The notes under the pieces are model-generated. The model searched no databases. It was not told the origin of the DNA and saw nothing but the letters and a program-made list of their open reading frames with translations. Positions 1-6,391 of a stretch of 6,391 nt of DNA are shown one piece after another. The stretch is from an uncultured Prevotella sp. (GTDB lineage Bacteria; Bacteroidota; Bacteroidia; Bacteroidales; Bacteroidaceae). Within the stretch, counting starts at the first letter, position 1, and the number at the start of each line of letters is the position of its first letter. The position numbers and the translations under genes are program-made. Location of the stretch: positions 1 through 6,391 of the forward strand of contig CAMQBP010000116.1 in the NCBI GenBank assembly GCA_946999025.1, in the 5' to 3' direction.

Positions 1-1957
1 CGTTCTCCATCCTGTACATGTATTGTTGGATGATGGCTTTCAGTTCTTGCTCCATTTTGCGCTGTTCCTTCACCCTTCCTTTCAGGTTATGTCGCATCAG
101 CAGGTCGTCCAAGGCATAGATGCCACGCGTTTGCTGACCGTCGAACTGCAACACATAGCCATACTTACAATACTGATAGATGCCGTTGAGGTAGTTTACG
201 GCGTAGGTTTCTGCGGCGGGAGTGGTCATCAAGTCGCAGCCGAACGACAAGAATGGCTTGTCATAGCCCAACAGACCCAGCACGGTGGGCAGGATGTCTA
301 TCTGCTGTGCGATGCCGTCGTGCATGCCCACTGGCACCTCTCCGCTGGGATCAAAGATGATGAGCGGCGCCGAAAATCCGCCGATGTCGGTCTGATACTG
401 CGCATGGTCGCTCAGGTTGGTGTGGTCGCTGGTCAGCACGAAGAGGGTGTTTTTGTACCACGGTTGCTGCTTGGCCGCCTCGAAAAACTTGCCGATGGCC
501 ATGTCGGTATAGCGTATGCACTTGTGGATGGGCAGCCCCTCTTCGGGATACACGTTCTTGTATTTTTCCGGAATGACGTAGGGCGTGTGGCTCGACACGG
601 TGAAACAGGCCGTCATGAAGGGTTCTTTCATCTCGCCAATCTTCGTACACCAGTATTGCAGGAAAGGCTCATCCCAGATGCCCCAGTGCCCGTCAAAGTC
701 GGCATCGCCGCCAAATCGGTGGTCGGCGGCATAGTCTTGTCGGCCATAGTACGCCTGGAAGCCCACCTTGTTGGCAAAAGCCAGGAACCCCATGCTGCCC
801 CGGTTGGCACCGTGGAAGAATGCCGTGTGGTAGCCTTCGTGCGCCAACAGGCCGGCCATGCTGGTGTAATCGTTCATCGAGGCGTTGGTGAGCACGAACG
901 GTTCTTTAAACATAGGAATGCCACAAAGCACGGATGGCATGCCATCGATGCTCTTCCGTCCGTTGCAGAACGAGTATTTGTAGGTGGCACTTTGACTGAT
1001 AAGCTGATCAACGTATGGGGTGTAGCCCTTGTACCGACCGTTTTCGAGCTGTTGGTTGAAAGCTCCGATATACTCGCGGCCAAAACTTTCGACAATCAGC
1101 ACCACCACGTTCTTCTTTTGGAACGCATGCGTGGGCTTTGGATGGTGTATCGGCGTGAACACTTTGGCGGCAGCCTCGATGTTGGGATAGTAGGTGGGAA
1201 CGTCGAAAACGTTCTTCCCGATGGTTCTGATCAATGAGAACGGCGTGTTGAGTACCAGCGCACACTCGGTTGGACGGCGCACATATTGGTTGGCGTTGTT
1301 GACGGTGATGGGGCGTATTCCCGACACCAGGCCGCCCCGGCAGGCACCGATGATGAGAGGAGTGAGCAAGGCCAGCAGCACAAACTGGATGAGACCGAAC
1401 TTCCATCGCTGTGTGGCGGTGGCATAATGTGTGTGTACGGTGCGAGGCATGACGTAGAGTTTCCACAGCAGGGTGATAACTACGATGGCCAATAGCACAA
1501 GATACCAGTGTCCCACAAACTCGCCCCAAAACACGTCGGCCAGGTTGTTTTCGTTGCGAAATTCGCTGAATACGCTCGTCGTGGTGCGCCGCAGGGTGTA
1601 AGGGAAGTACACCGAGTCGCACAAATTGATAATCAGCGTCAGCGCATTGATGACCACAAACACCCATTTGCACATCAAATGATAGCCTCTGCGCTCCTTA
1701 ATCCACAGCGGAAAGAGCATCAGCAGGATGTACAGGGCATTGGTGTAGGCGATGGCGGAGCGGTCGAAGATGTAGCCACCGTAAAACAATTCGGTCAGAT
1801 GGGATGCCGACAGGTTGCCGGAGAAATAGCTGTAATTCTCGAAAAGGAATTCCACACGGGCAATGAAGTATACCACGAATGCCATCAACAGGTTGAGGAT
1901 CATGGCGCCGAAAGGCCCGAAAGAAGTGTGTAGGAATGTTGCTTTTGCTTGTTTCAT
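1..1957 (-). CDS. LtaS-like membrane-anchored sulfatase/phosphatase-fold transferase (3' end cut by window edge)
   Basis: The reading frame is open for 652 codons with no stop before the window edge. About five hydrophobic segments (residues 14-34, 68-86, 97-115, 150-168, 187-204) precede a catalytic domain from about residue 280, the layout of LTA synthase and related phosphoglycerol or phosphoethanolamine transferases. Likely metal and active-site residues are E290 (VVLIVESFG), S336 (NGRKSIDGMPS), H457 (SSHTPY) and D511-H512 (LTSDH). Their spacing closely follows S. aureus LtaS E255, T300, H416, D475 and H476. The domain would face the periplasm. Gram-negative Bacteroidales do not make lipoteichoic acid, so a lipid, glycan or capsule is a likelier acceptor; this is inference. 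The ATG was chosen because it lies 7 bases after the ABC exporter stop and leads straight into the first membrane segment. The end is charged and helical (residues 617-652), suggesting little is missing. Family assignment is firm; substrate is unknown. Confidence 0.93.
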   Translation of the reverse strand, partial: MKQAKATFLHTSFGPFGAMILNLLMAFVVYFIARVEFLFENYSYFSGNLSASHLTELFYGGYIFDRSAIAYTNALYILLMLFPLWIKERRGYHLMCKWVFVVINALTLIINLCDSVYFPYTLRRTTTSVFSEFRNENNLADVFWGEFVGHWYLVLLAIVVITLLWKLYVMPRTVHTHYATATQRWKFGLIQFVLLALLTPLIIGACRGGLVSGIRPITVNNANQYVRRPTECALVLNTPFSLIRTIGKNVFDVPTYYPNIEAAAKVFTPIHHPKPTHAFQKKNVVVLIVESFGREYIGAFNQQLENGRYKGYTPYVDQLISQSATYKYSFCNGRKSIDGMPSVLCGIPMFKEPFVLTNASMNDYTSMAGLLAHEGYHTAFFHGANRGSMGFLAFANKVGFQAYYGRQDYAADHRFGGDADFDGHWGIWDEPFLQYWCTKIGEMKEPFMTACFTVSSHTPYVIPEKYKNVYPEEGLPIHKCIRYTDMAIGKFFEAAKQQPWYKNTLFVLTSDHTNLSDHAQYQTDIGGFSAPLIIFDPSGEVPVGMHDGIAQQIDILPTVLGLLGYDKPFLSFGCDLMTTPAAETYAVNYLNGIYQYCKYGYVLQFDGQQTRGIYALDDLLMRHNLKGRVKEQRKMEQELKAIIQQYMYRMEN

Positions 1958-1964
1958 CTTTGCC

Positions 1965-3797
1965 TTAAACCTCTTGCATGTCATGCAGTTTTTTGTAATA
2001 GCCCTCTTTTTCAATCAGTTCTTCATGCGTACCCCGCTCCACGATGCGTCCTTCGTGCAGCACACAGATTTCGTCAGCGTGCTTGATGGTGGACAGACGG
2101 TGCGCGATGGCCACCGTGGTGCGGGTACTCATGAGCCGCTCCAGGGCATCTTGCACCAAGCGTTCGCTCTCGGTGTCGAGCGCACTGGTGGCCTCGTCGA
2201 GTATCAGGATAGGTGGATTTTTGAGGATGGCGCGGGCAATGGAGATACGCTGACGCTGTCCGCCGCTTAACTTGCTACCCCGATCTCCGATGTTTGTGTC
2301 GAATCCTTCCTCTGACTCCATGATGAATTCGTAAGCGTTGGCGATGCGAGCAGCCTGGTCTACCTCTTCTTGCGTGGCATGTTCAACGCCGAAGGTGATG
2401 TTATTGAAGAACGTGTCGTTGAACAAAATGGCCTCTTGGTTGACGTTTCCGATGAGCTGCCGCAAGTCGTGAACGCCCAAGTCACGCACGTTGATGCCGT
2501 CGATGAGCACTTCACCTTCCTGCACGTCATAGTAGCGTGGAATCAAGTCGACCAAGGTAGACTTGCCACTGCCGCTCTGTCCCACCAACGCCACGGTCTT
2601 TCCTTTGGGAATCACCAGGTTGATGTCGCGCAACACCCATTGTTCTGCATACCTGAACGATACGTGGCGGAACTCGATTTGATGTTCAAAGCTGTTGAGG
2701 TGAATCGGTTTTTCGGGATCTTTAATGGCTACTTCGGCCTTCAATATCTTGTCTACCCGCTCGATGGATGCCAGTCCTTTCATGATGGCATAGCTCGCCT
2801 TTGACAGTTCTTTCAACGGGTTGATGATGCTGTAGAGCATCACGAGGTAATAAATGAACGTGGGGCCGCTGAGAACTTCCTCGTTCAAGACCAGCGTACC
2901 ACCAAACCATAACACGATGACTATCATCAGCGTACCCAGAAACTCGCTCATGGGATGGGCCAATTGCTGCCGTATGGTGACTTTGAGGATGCTGTCTCGG
3001 TAGTTGGAATTAATCTTGTCAAAGCGCGTGTTCATCTTTTCTTCGGCCGAGAAGGCCTTGATGATGCGCAGTCCGCCTAACGTTTCTTCCACCTGACTCA
3101 TGGTGTCGCTCCACAAGTTTTGCGCCTTCACGCTGTTTTGTTTCAGCTTTCGTCCTACCAATCCCATGAACCAGCCGAAGAGAGGAACAAAGAGAATGGT
3201 GAACAGGGTGAGCTGCCACGAGATGATGAGCAGCGTGGTGAAGTAGGCAATCACGAGGATGGGGTTCTTGAACAGCATGTCCAGCGAGGCCATGATGGAG
3301 TTTTCAATCTCCTGAACGTCGCCACTCATGCGGGCGATGATGTCGCCTTTGCGCTCCTCGGAGAAGAATCCAAGCGAAAGACTCGTAATCTTTTGGTACA
3401 GTTGGTTGCGTATATCGCGCACCACACCCGTGCGGATGGGCATCACACTGGCAGAGGCGAGAAAGTAAGAACCTGTCTTGAGAAACGTCATGAAGGCCAA
3501 AAACAAGCCAATGAACAATAAGGTGGTGGTGGCTCCGTAATGGTCAATCATCGTCTGTACATAGTAGTTGGCATTATTACTCAGTACGTCGGGCAGTTCA
3601 TTCATCGACGAGGGCCATGGCATCAGCGTGGTTACGCGCTCCTGACCAACGTTGAAAAGGATGTTGAGAATAGGGATGAGGGCTGCGAAAGAGAAAATGT
3701 TCAATACCGCAGACAATATGTTGAACAGTACAGAAAACCCTAAATAACGCTTGTAGGGTGCTACAAAGCGTCGCAAAACCTGTATGAATTCTTTCAT
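1965..3797 (-). CDS. MsbA-type ABC exporter, fused membrane and ATPase domains
   Basis: This 610-residue half-transporter should act as a homodimer in the inner membrane, using ATP to flip or export a lipid or other amphipathic substrate. Six membrane segments are visible at about residues 18-48, 90-116, 175-194, 195-214, 286-304 and 312-330. The ATPase domain starts near 374: A-loop Y383, Walker A GQSGSGKST (406-414), Q-loop Q454, signature LSGGQ (510-514), Walker B LILDEA (531-536), D-loop SALD (538-541) and switch H566. All catalytic elements are intact. The loop between the first two membrane segments is long (about 50-88). The start is the ATG giving MKEFIQVLRR. A TTG 26 codons upstream stays in frame but lies inside the -7 promoter box, so it would not be in the transcript. 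The LtaS-like gene follows after 7 bases, indicating an operon. Lipid A export (msbA) is possible, but Bacteroidales carry several such paralogues, so no symbol is given. Confidence 0.95.
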   Translation of the reverse strand: MKEFIQVLRRFVAPYKRYLGFSVLFNILSAVLNIFSFAALIPILNILFNVGQERVTTLMPWPSSMNELPDVLSNNANYYVQTMIDHYGATTTLLFIGLFLAFMTFLKTGSYFLASASVMPIRTGVVRDIRNQLYQKITSLSLGFFSEERKGDIIARMSGDVQEIENSIMASLDMLFKNPILVIAYFTTLLIISWQLTLFTILFVPLFGWFMGLVGRKLKQNSVKAQNLWSDTMSQVEETLGGLRIIKAFSAEEKMNTRFDKINSNYRDSILKVTIRQQLAHPMSEFLGTLMIVIVLWFGGTLVLNEEVLSGPTFIYYLVMLYSIINPLKELSKASYAIMKGLASIERVDKILKAEVAIKDPEKPIHLNSFEHQIEFRHVSFRYAEQWVLRDINLVIPKGKTVALVGQSGSGKSTLVDLIPRYYDVQEGEVLIDGINVRDLGVHDLRQLIGNVNQEAILFNDTFFNNITFGVEHATQEEVDQAARIANAYEFIMESEEGFDTNIGDRGSKLSGGQRQRISIARAILKNPPILILDEATSALDTESERLVQDALERLMSTRTTVAIAHRLSTIKHADEICVLHEGRIVERGTHEELIEKEGYYKKLHDMQEV

Positions 3798-3872
3798 GTA
3801 ATAACAGAATGATGCGGAAAGCAGAAAGCCGCAACCTCTCTTTCCGAATGCTGGAACGTAGTTTATGCGCTG

Positions 3873-3904
3873 CAAAGATAAACCAATTATTTAGAAATGA
3901 CAAC
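3873..3904 (-). promoter_or_regulatory. Bacteroidetes-type promoter for the ABC exporter operon
   Basis: Read on the minus strand, GTTG (3904-3901) is followed by 20 bases and then TATCTTTG (3880-3873). This matches the Bacteroidetes primary sigma factor pattern TTTG-N19/20-TAnnTTTG, with one mismatch in the -33 box. Transcription would begin around 3866, leaving a leader of about 70 bases before the ATG at 3797. The leader shows no Shine-Dalgarno sequence, as is usual in this phylum. Confidence 0.6.
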
Positions 3905-3930
3905 TTTGCCCTCATATTTTTGGTACACAG

Positions 3931-3955
3931 CAGCATGCCACACAACGTGGTGCTG
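3931..3955. repeat. Imperfect inverted repeat between the divergent promoters
   Basis: Two arms, CAGCA-TG-CCAC (3931-3941) and GTGGTGCTG (3947-3955), pair over 9 base pairs around a 5-base centre (ACAAC), with a 2-base bulge (TG) in the left arm. The repeat lies roughly midway between the two -33 boxes (3901-3904 and 3972-3975), upstream of both promoters. It could be a binding site for a shared regulator, but no regulator gene is in the window. A smaller repeat, AACG-TTTT-CGTT, sits beside it at 3959-3970. It does not look like a terminator for any gene here, because no gene ends nearby. Confidence 0.35.
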
Positions 3956-3971
3956 ATAAACGTTTTCGTTG

Positions 3972-4003
3972 TTTGTGCATGTCGTTTGGTTTGCTTATCT
4001 TTG
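3972..4003 (+). promoter_or_regulatory. Bacteroidetes-type promoter for the MaoC-like gene
   Basis: TTTG (3972-3975), a 20-base spacer, then TATCTTTG (3996-4003) is a perfect match to the Bacteroidetes pattern TTTG-N19/20-TAnnTTTG. Transcription would begin near 4010, giving a leader of about 85 bases. An A-rich stretch (AAAAAGAGACAAG, 4082-4094) lies just before the ATG at 4096, the kind of unstructured A-rich start region that replaces the Shine-Dalgarno sequence in this phylum. No comparable promoter is seen before the next gene at 4684, so this one may serve both. Confidence 0.65.
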
Positions 4004-4095
4004 TCGTCTGAACGAACAACAAGAACCCTTTCGTGCCCCATTGCGGGCAGATGATGAAGGGCATCCATAGGTATTGAACATAAAAAGAGACAAGT

Positions 4096-4560
4096 ATGAG
4101 CAAATTAGTAGTCAACTCTTACGACGAGTTTGCAGCCTTTGAGGGCAAAGAATTGGGTGCATCCGACTGGTTGCTGATAGACCAGAATCGTATTAATCTG
4201 TTTGCTGACGCGACATTGGATCATCAATGGATTCATGTGGACACTGACCGTGCCAAGAAAGAGAGTCCATATCAAAGCACCATCGCACATGGCTATCTGA
4301 CGTTGTCACTGTTGCCTTACCTCTGGTCACAGATCATTGAGGTGAACAACATCAAGATGTTGGTCAACTATGGCATGGACAAGATGCGCTTTGGACAGGC
4401 GGTTGTCACGGGCAGCAGGGTGCGCATGGTGACCAAGCTGCATGCCATCAGCAACCTACGCGGCATCTGCAAGACCGAAATCAACTTCAAAATAGAGATT
4501 GAAGGGCAGCGCAAACCGGCCTTGGAAGGTATCGCTACCTTCTTGTATTATTTCGAATAG
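4096..4560 (+). CDS. MaoC-like (NodN/HtdZ-type) (R)-specific enoyl-CoA hydratase family protein
   Basis: A single hot-dog domain fills this 154-residue cytoplasmic protein, about the usual length for the NodN/Rv0130 (HtdZ) branch of MaoC-like hydratases. The signature is the stretch FADATLDHQWIHVD (36-49), containing the expected catalytic pair D42 and H47, followed by the conserved STIAHGYLTLSLLP (61-74), whose H65-G66 belongs to the family's second conserved block. Members typically add water reversibly across trans-2-enoyl-CoA to give (R)-3-hydroxyacyl-CoA; some act on acyl-CoAs of fatty acid or polyketide pathways. There is no signal peptide or membrane segment. The ATG is preceded by an A-rich leader and a good promoter. 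No thiolase, acyl-CoA dehydrogenase, ketoreductase or polyhydroxyalkanoate gene is nearby, so the true substrate cannot be inferred from context. Fold and family are firm; the catalytic role is likely, the substrate unknown. Confidence 0.92.
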   Translation: MSKLVVNSYDEFAAFEGKELGASDWLLIDQNRINLFADATLDHQWIHVDTDRAKKESPYQSTIAHGYLTLSLLPYLWSQIIEVNNIKMLVNYGMDKMRFGQAVVTGSRVRMVTKLHAISNLRGICKTEINFKIEIEGQRKPALEGIATFLYYFE

Positions 4561-4683
4561 CATGTCATAGTCAGGCTTGTGCGCCGTTAGGGGGATGGCG
4601 AATACCTGCTTTTCTCTTCCCTTTATTAGGCGCATAGCGTGTATCATGCTTGCCCCTTAGCGCATGTTTTCAAATGAAGTAGT

Positions 4684-6354
4684 ATGCCCAATCCTCCCCA
4701 GTCGCATCCCTCATCCTTCACGACCTCGTGTTTTCACCCTTTGAACACGGACGTGGAGCAACCGTTGAGGCTGAACAATCCCTTTCGTTATCAGCCCCAT
4801 CCTTTGGCTTTGTTGGCCATAAAGCACGTCCAAGCGTACATTCAGGGCATGCAAACGTGGCAGGAAGAGGTGGAAAAAGGGAAGATGTTCGGGGTTTTGG
4901 TGGTTGAAAATCAGCAGCAACAGCTGGGTTTTTTGGCGGCTTATTCAGGACAAATTGAGGGCAAGAGCGATTGGTCGGGCTTCGTTCCCGCCGTGTTTGA
5001 TTACCTACAGCCGCAAGGTTATTTCAAAAAACATGAAGAACAAATCACACATTTCAATGCACTGGTAGAGCAACAGGAAACGGATGCTGGCTATTTGACG
5101 TTGAAAGAAGCGCTTAAATGCTTGGAAGAAGAGGCGCAACAAGCACTTGCTGCGTTTCAAAACCGCATGAAAGTGGCCAAACAGAAGCGTGACCATTTGA
5201 GACAAACTTCCTCGCTTTCGGCAGAAAAAGAGGCCGAACTCATTCGGGAAAGCCAGTTCATGAAAGCCGAACTGCGCCGCCTCAAGCACAGATGGGAGGC
5301 TGTATTAGCTGACAAACGAGCTGAGTTGGCGCAGCATGATGACCGCATTAGGCGACTGAAAGACCAGCGCAAGCAGCAGTCAGACGCACTGCAACGGTGG
5401 CTGTTTACTCATTTCGTGATGCTCAACGCACGGGGTGAGCGGCGCAATCTCTTGGACATTTTCGCAGAAACACCACAACATGTTCCGCCTGCGGGGGCGG
5501 GAGAGTGCTGCGCTCCCAAACTGTTGCAGTACGCTTATCAGCACCATTACAAGCCAATCACCATGGCTGAGTTCTGGTGGGGAGCCTCACCGAAGGCCAC
5601 CATACGGCACCATGGCGAATGTTATCCAGCCTGTCGAGGCAAATGCCTGCCCATCCTTCGCTTCATGTTGCAAGGTCTTGAGGTGGACGATGAATATCCA
5701 GATGATGCTGAACCTATGCAGCTTCAAATGGTATATGAGGATGATGACCTCGTTGTTGTGAACAAACCAGCCGGATTACTCTCCGTTCCAGGACGATCAA
5801 GTCGTCCCTCTGTCCTGTCCATCTTGCGGGAGATAATGCCTCAAGACATGCCGTTGCATGCCGTACATCGCTTGGACATGGCTACGTCTGGATTGCTCAT
5901 CGTGGCCAAGAACATGAAGGTTTACCATCATTTGCAAGCCCAATTCAAGGCTCACACCATCCAAAAGGAATACATAGCTGTACTGGATGGCGAGGTAACA
6001 CAGAAAGAAGGTACCATTAACCTGCCGCTTCGCCCCGATTTACTCGACCGTCCAAGACAAATAGTCGACCACGTTCATGGCAAACCGGCCATCACTTTCT
6101 ACCGCGTTTTGTCAGTACATCAGGGAAAAACGCTGCTTGCTCTCTCGCCCATGACAGGCCGTACGCATCAGTTGCGCATGCACTGTGCCCATCAAGAAGG
6201 ACTGAATTGTCCCATCCTTGGTGATGAACTTTATGGGCATCAGGCTGACAGACTCTACCTACATGCTGCTTCCATCACCTTTATTCATCCCACCTCGGGC
6301 AAGCACATGACACTGAAAGCTCCCATACCCGACTGTTTTAACAGCATAAAATAG
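4684..6354 (+). CDS. Long-form RluA-family RNA pseudouridine synthase with N-terminal extension and coiled coil
   Basis: The C-terminal part (about 347-550) is a complete RluA-type catalytic domain: entry motif VYEDDDLVVVNKPAGLLSVPG (349-369), catalytic loop HRLDMATSG (395-403) with D398 as the nucleophile, and GRTHQLRMH (492-500). HRLDM rather than HRLDR/K points to the RluA branch, whose E. coli member modifies tRNA U32 and 23S rRNA U746; that target is inferred. E. coli RluA has about 220 residues, so the roughly 345-residue extension is notable. It contains a globular part (14-125, including GVLVV and LGFLAAYSG), a highly charged predicted coiled coil (138-236), and a segment with five cysteines (C275, C276, C313, C317, C321) around AEFWWGASP (295-303). 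Similar long forms are known in Bacteroidetes and some Gammaproteobacteria. There is no S4 domain. The ATG gives a normal family N-terminus (CFHPL at 16-20). The gene lies 123 bases after the hydratase gene with no visible promoter of its own. Confidence 0.94.
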   Translation: MPNPPQSHPSSFTTSCFHPLNTDVEQPLRLNNPFRYQPHPLALLAIKHVQAYIQGMQTWQEEVEKGKMFGVLVVENQQQQLGFLAAYSGQIEGKSDWSGFVPAVFDYLQPQGYFKKHEEQITHFNALVEQQETDAGYLTLKEALKCLEEEAQQALAAFQNRMKVAKQKRDHLRQTSSLSAEKEAELIRESQFMKAELRRLKHRWEAVLADKRAELAQHDDRIRRLKDQRKQQSDALQRWLFTHFVMLNARGERRNLLDIFAETPQHVPPAGAGECCAPKLLQYAYQHHYKPITMAEFWWGASPKATIRHHGECYPACRGKCLPILRFMLQGLEVDDEYPDDAEPMQLQMVYEDDDLVVVNKPAGLLSVPGRSSRPSVLSILREIMPQDMPLHAVHRLDMATSGLLIVAKNMKVYHHLQAQFKAHTIQKEYIAVLDGEVTQKEGTINLPLRPDLLDRPRQIVDHVHGKPAITFYRVLSVHQGKTLLALSPMTGRTHQLRMHCAHQEGLNCPILGDELYGHQADRLYLHAASITFIHPTSGKHMTLKAPIPDCFNSIK

Positions 6355-6384
6355 GCTGCTTCAGACAGCAAACCATTTGTTTTT
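6355..6384 (+). terminator. Weak candidate terminator after the pseudouridine synthase gene
   Basis: Directly after the stop codon, GCTG (6355-6358) can pair with CAGC (6366-6369) across a 7-base loop, and a T-rich tract (TTTGTTTTT, 6376-6384) follows after a short gap. The stem is only 4 base pairs and the T-tract starts several bases late, so this is a weak intrinsic terminator at best. The window ends 7 bases later. Confidence 0.22.
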
Positions 6385-6391
6385 GCCAACT

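Noticed and set aside
23..1237. A 404-codon open frame on the plus strand, opposite the LtaS-like gene
   Set aside because: It is exactly codon-aligned with the real minus-strand gene, so its stop codons correspond to TTA, CTA and TCA, which that gene rarely uses. The translation shows no recognisable domain, while the minus frame carries a complete set of catalytic motifs.
1008..1673. A 221-codon minus-strand frame inside the LtaS-like gene
   Set aside because: It is a shifted frame of the same gene starting at GTG; its sequence is rich in His, Arg and Cys without any domain, and the true frame is uninterrupted through the whole stretch.
2370..3743. Several plus-strand open frames of 67-144 codons opposite the ABC exporter
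   Set aside because: They share the same codon-aligned register with the exporter and arise from its low use of TTA, CTA and TCA. None has a promoter or a recognisable domain.
3798..4095. tRNA, small RNA or riboswitch in the longest gene-free stretch
   Set aside because: No cloverleaf, no CCA end and no known riboswitch core was recognisable; the stretch is explained by two promoters, their leaders and the inverted repeat.
3598..4115. Small open frames on both strands across the divergent control region
   Set aside because: They overlap the two promoters and the inverted repeat, look compositionally random, and have no plausible start signal.
4626..4670. Possible terminator or direct repeat between the hydratase and pseudouridine synthase genes (CATGC 4645-4649 / GCATG 4662-4666, then TTTT; also TTAGGCGCAT / TTAGCGCAT about 30 bases apart)
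   Set aside because: The stem is only 5 base pairs with a 12-base loop and a T-run of four, and the direct repeat is short and inexact. Both are within what chance would give. No TAnnTTTG promoter box was found in this gap either.

Overview
The window looks like chromosomal DNA from a Bacteroidales bacterium, probably Prevotella or a close relative. Three observations support this. Both recognisable promoters follow the Bacteroidetes pattern (TTTG, about 20 bases, TAnnTTTG) rather than the sigma-70 TTGACA/TATAAT pattern. The genes lack clear Shine-Dalgarno sequences. The proteins resemble Bacteroidetes versions of their families. The genus is an inference. There are no signs of phage, insertion sequences, CRISPR, tRNA or rRNA.

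Layout. Positions 1-3797 hold two minus-strand genes. A 610-residue MsbA-type ABC exporter (1965-3797) is transcribed first. Seven bases after its stop, a membrane-anchored LtaS-type alkaline-phosphatase-fold transferase begins (1-1957) and runs off the left edge of the window, probably close to its natural end. Positions 3798-4095 are a divergent control region. It has one promoter for each direction, both with the same -7 box (TATCTTTG) and a 20-base spacer, and an imperfect inverted repeat between them. Positions 4096-6354 hold two plus-strand genes: a NodN/HtdZ-like MaoC hydratase of 154 residues, and after a 123-base gap a long-form RluA-family pseudouridine synthase of 556 residues.

Function. 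The minus-strand pair reads as an envelope unit: an exporter that could flip a lipid or lipid-linked substrate, and an enzyme that could transfer a phospho-alcohol head group outside the inner membrane. Both ideas rest on family knowledge and gene spacing; no substrate can be read from the sequence. The plus-strand pair combines a (R)-3-hydroxyacyl-CoA type hydratase with an RNA-modifying enzyme, and no shared pathway is obvious. I see no clearly new defence or mobile system. The points most worth checking are the exporter/transferase pair, the N-terminal extension with clustered cysteines on the pseudouridine synthase, and the symmetrical divergent promoter region.
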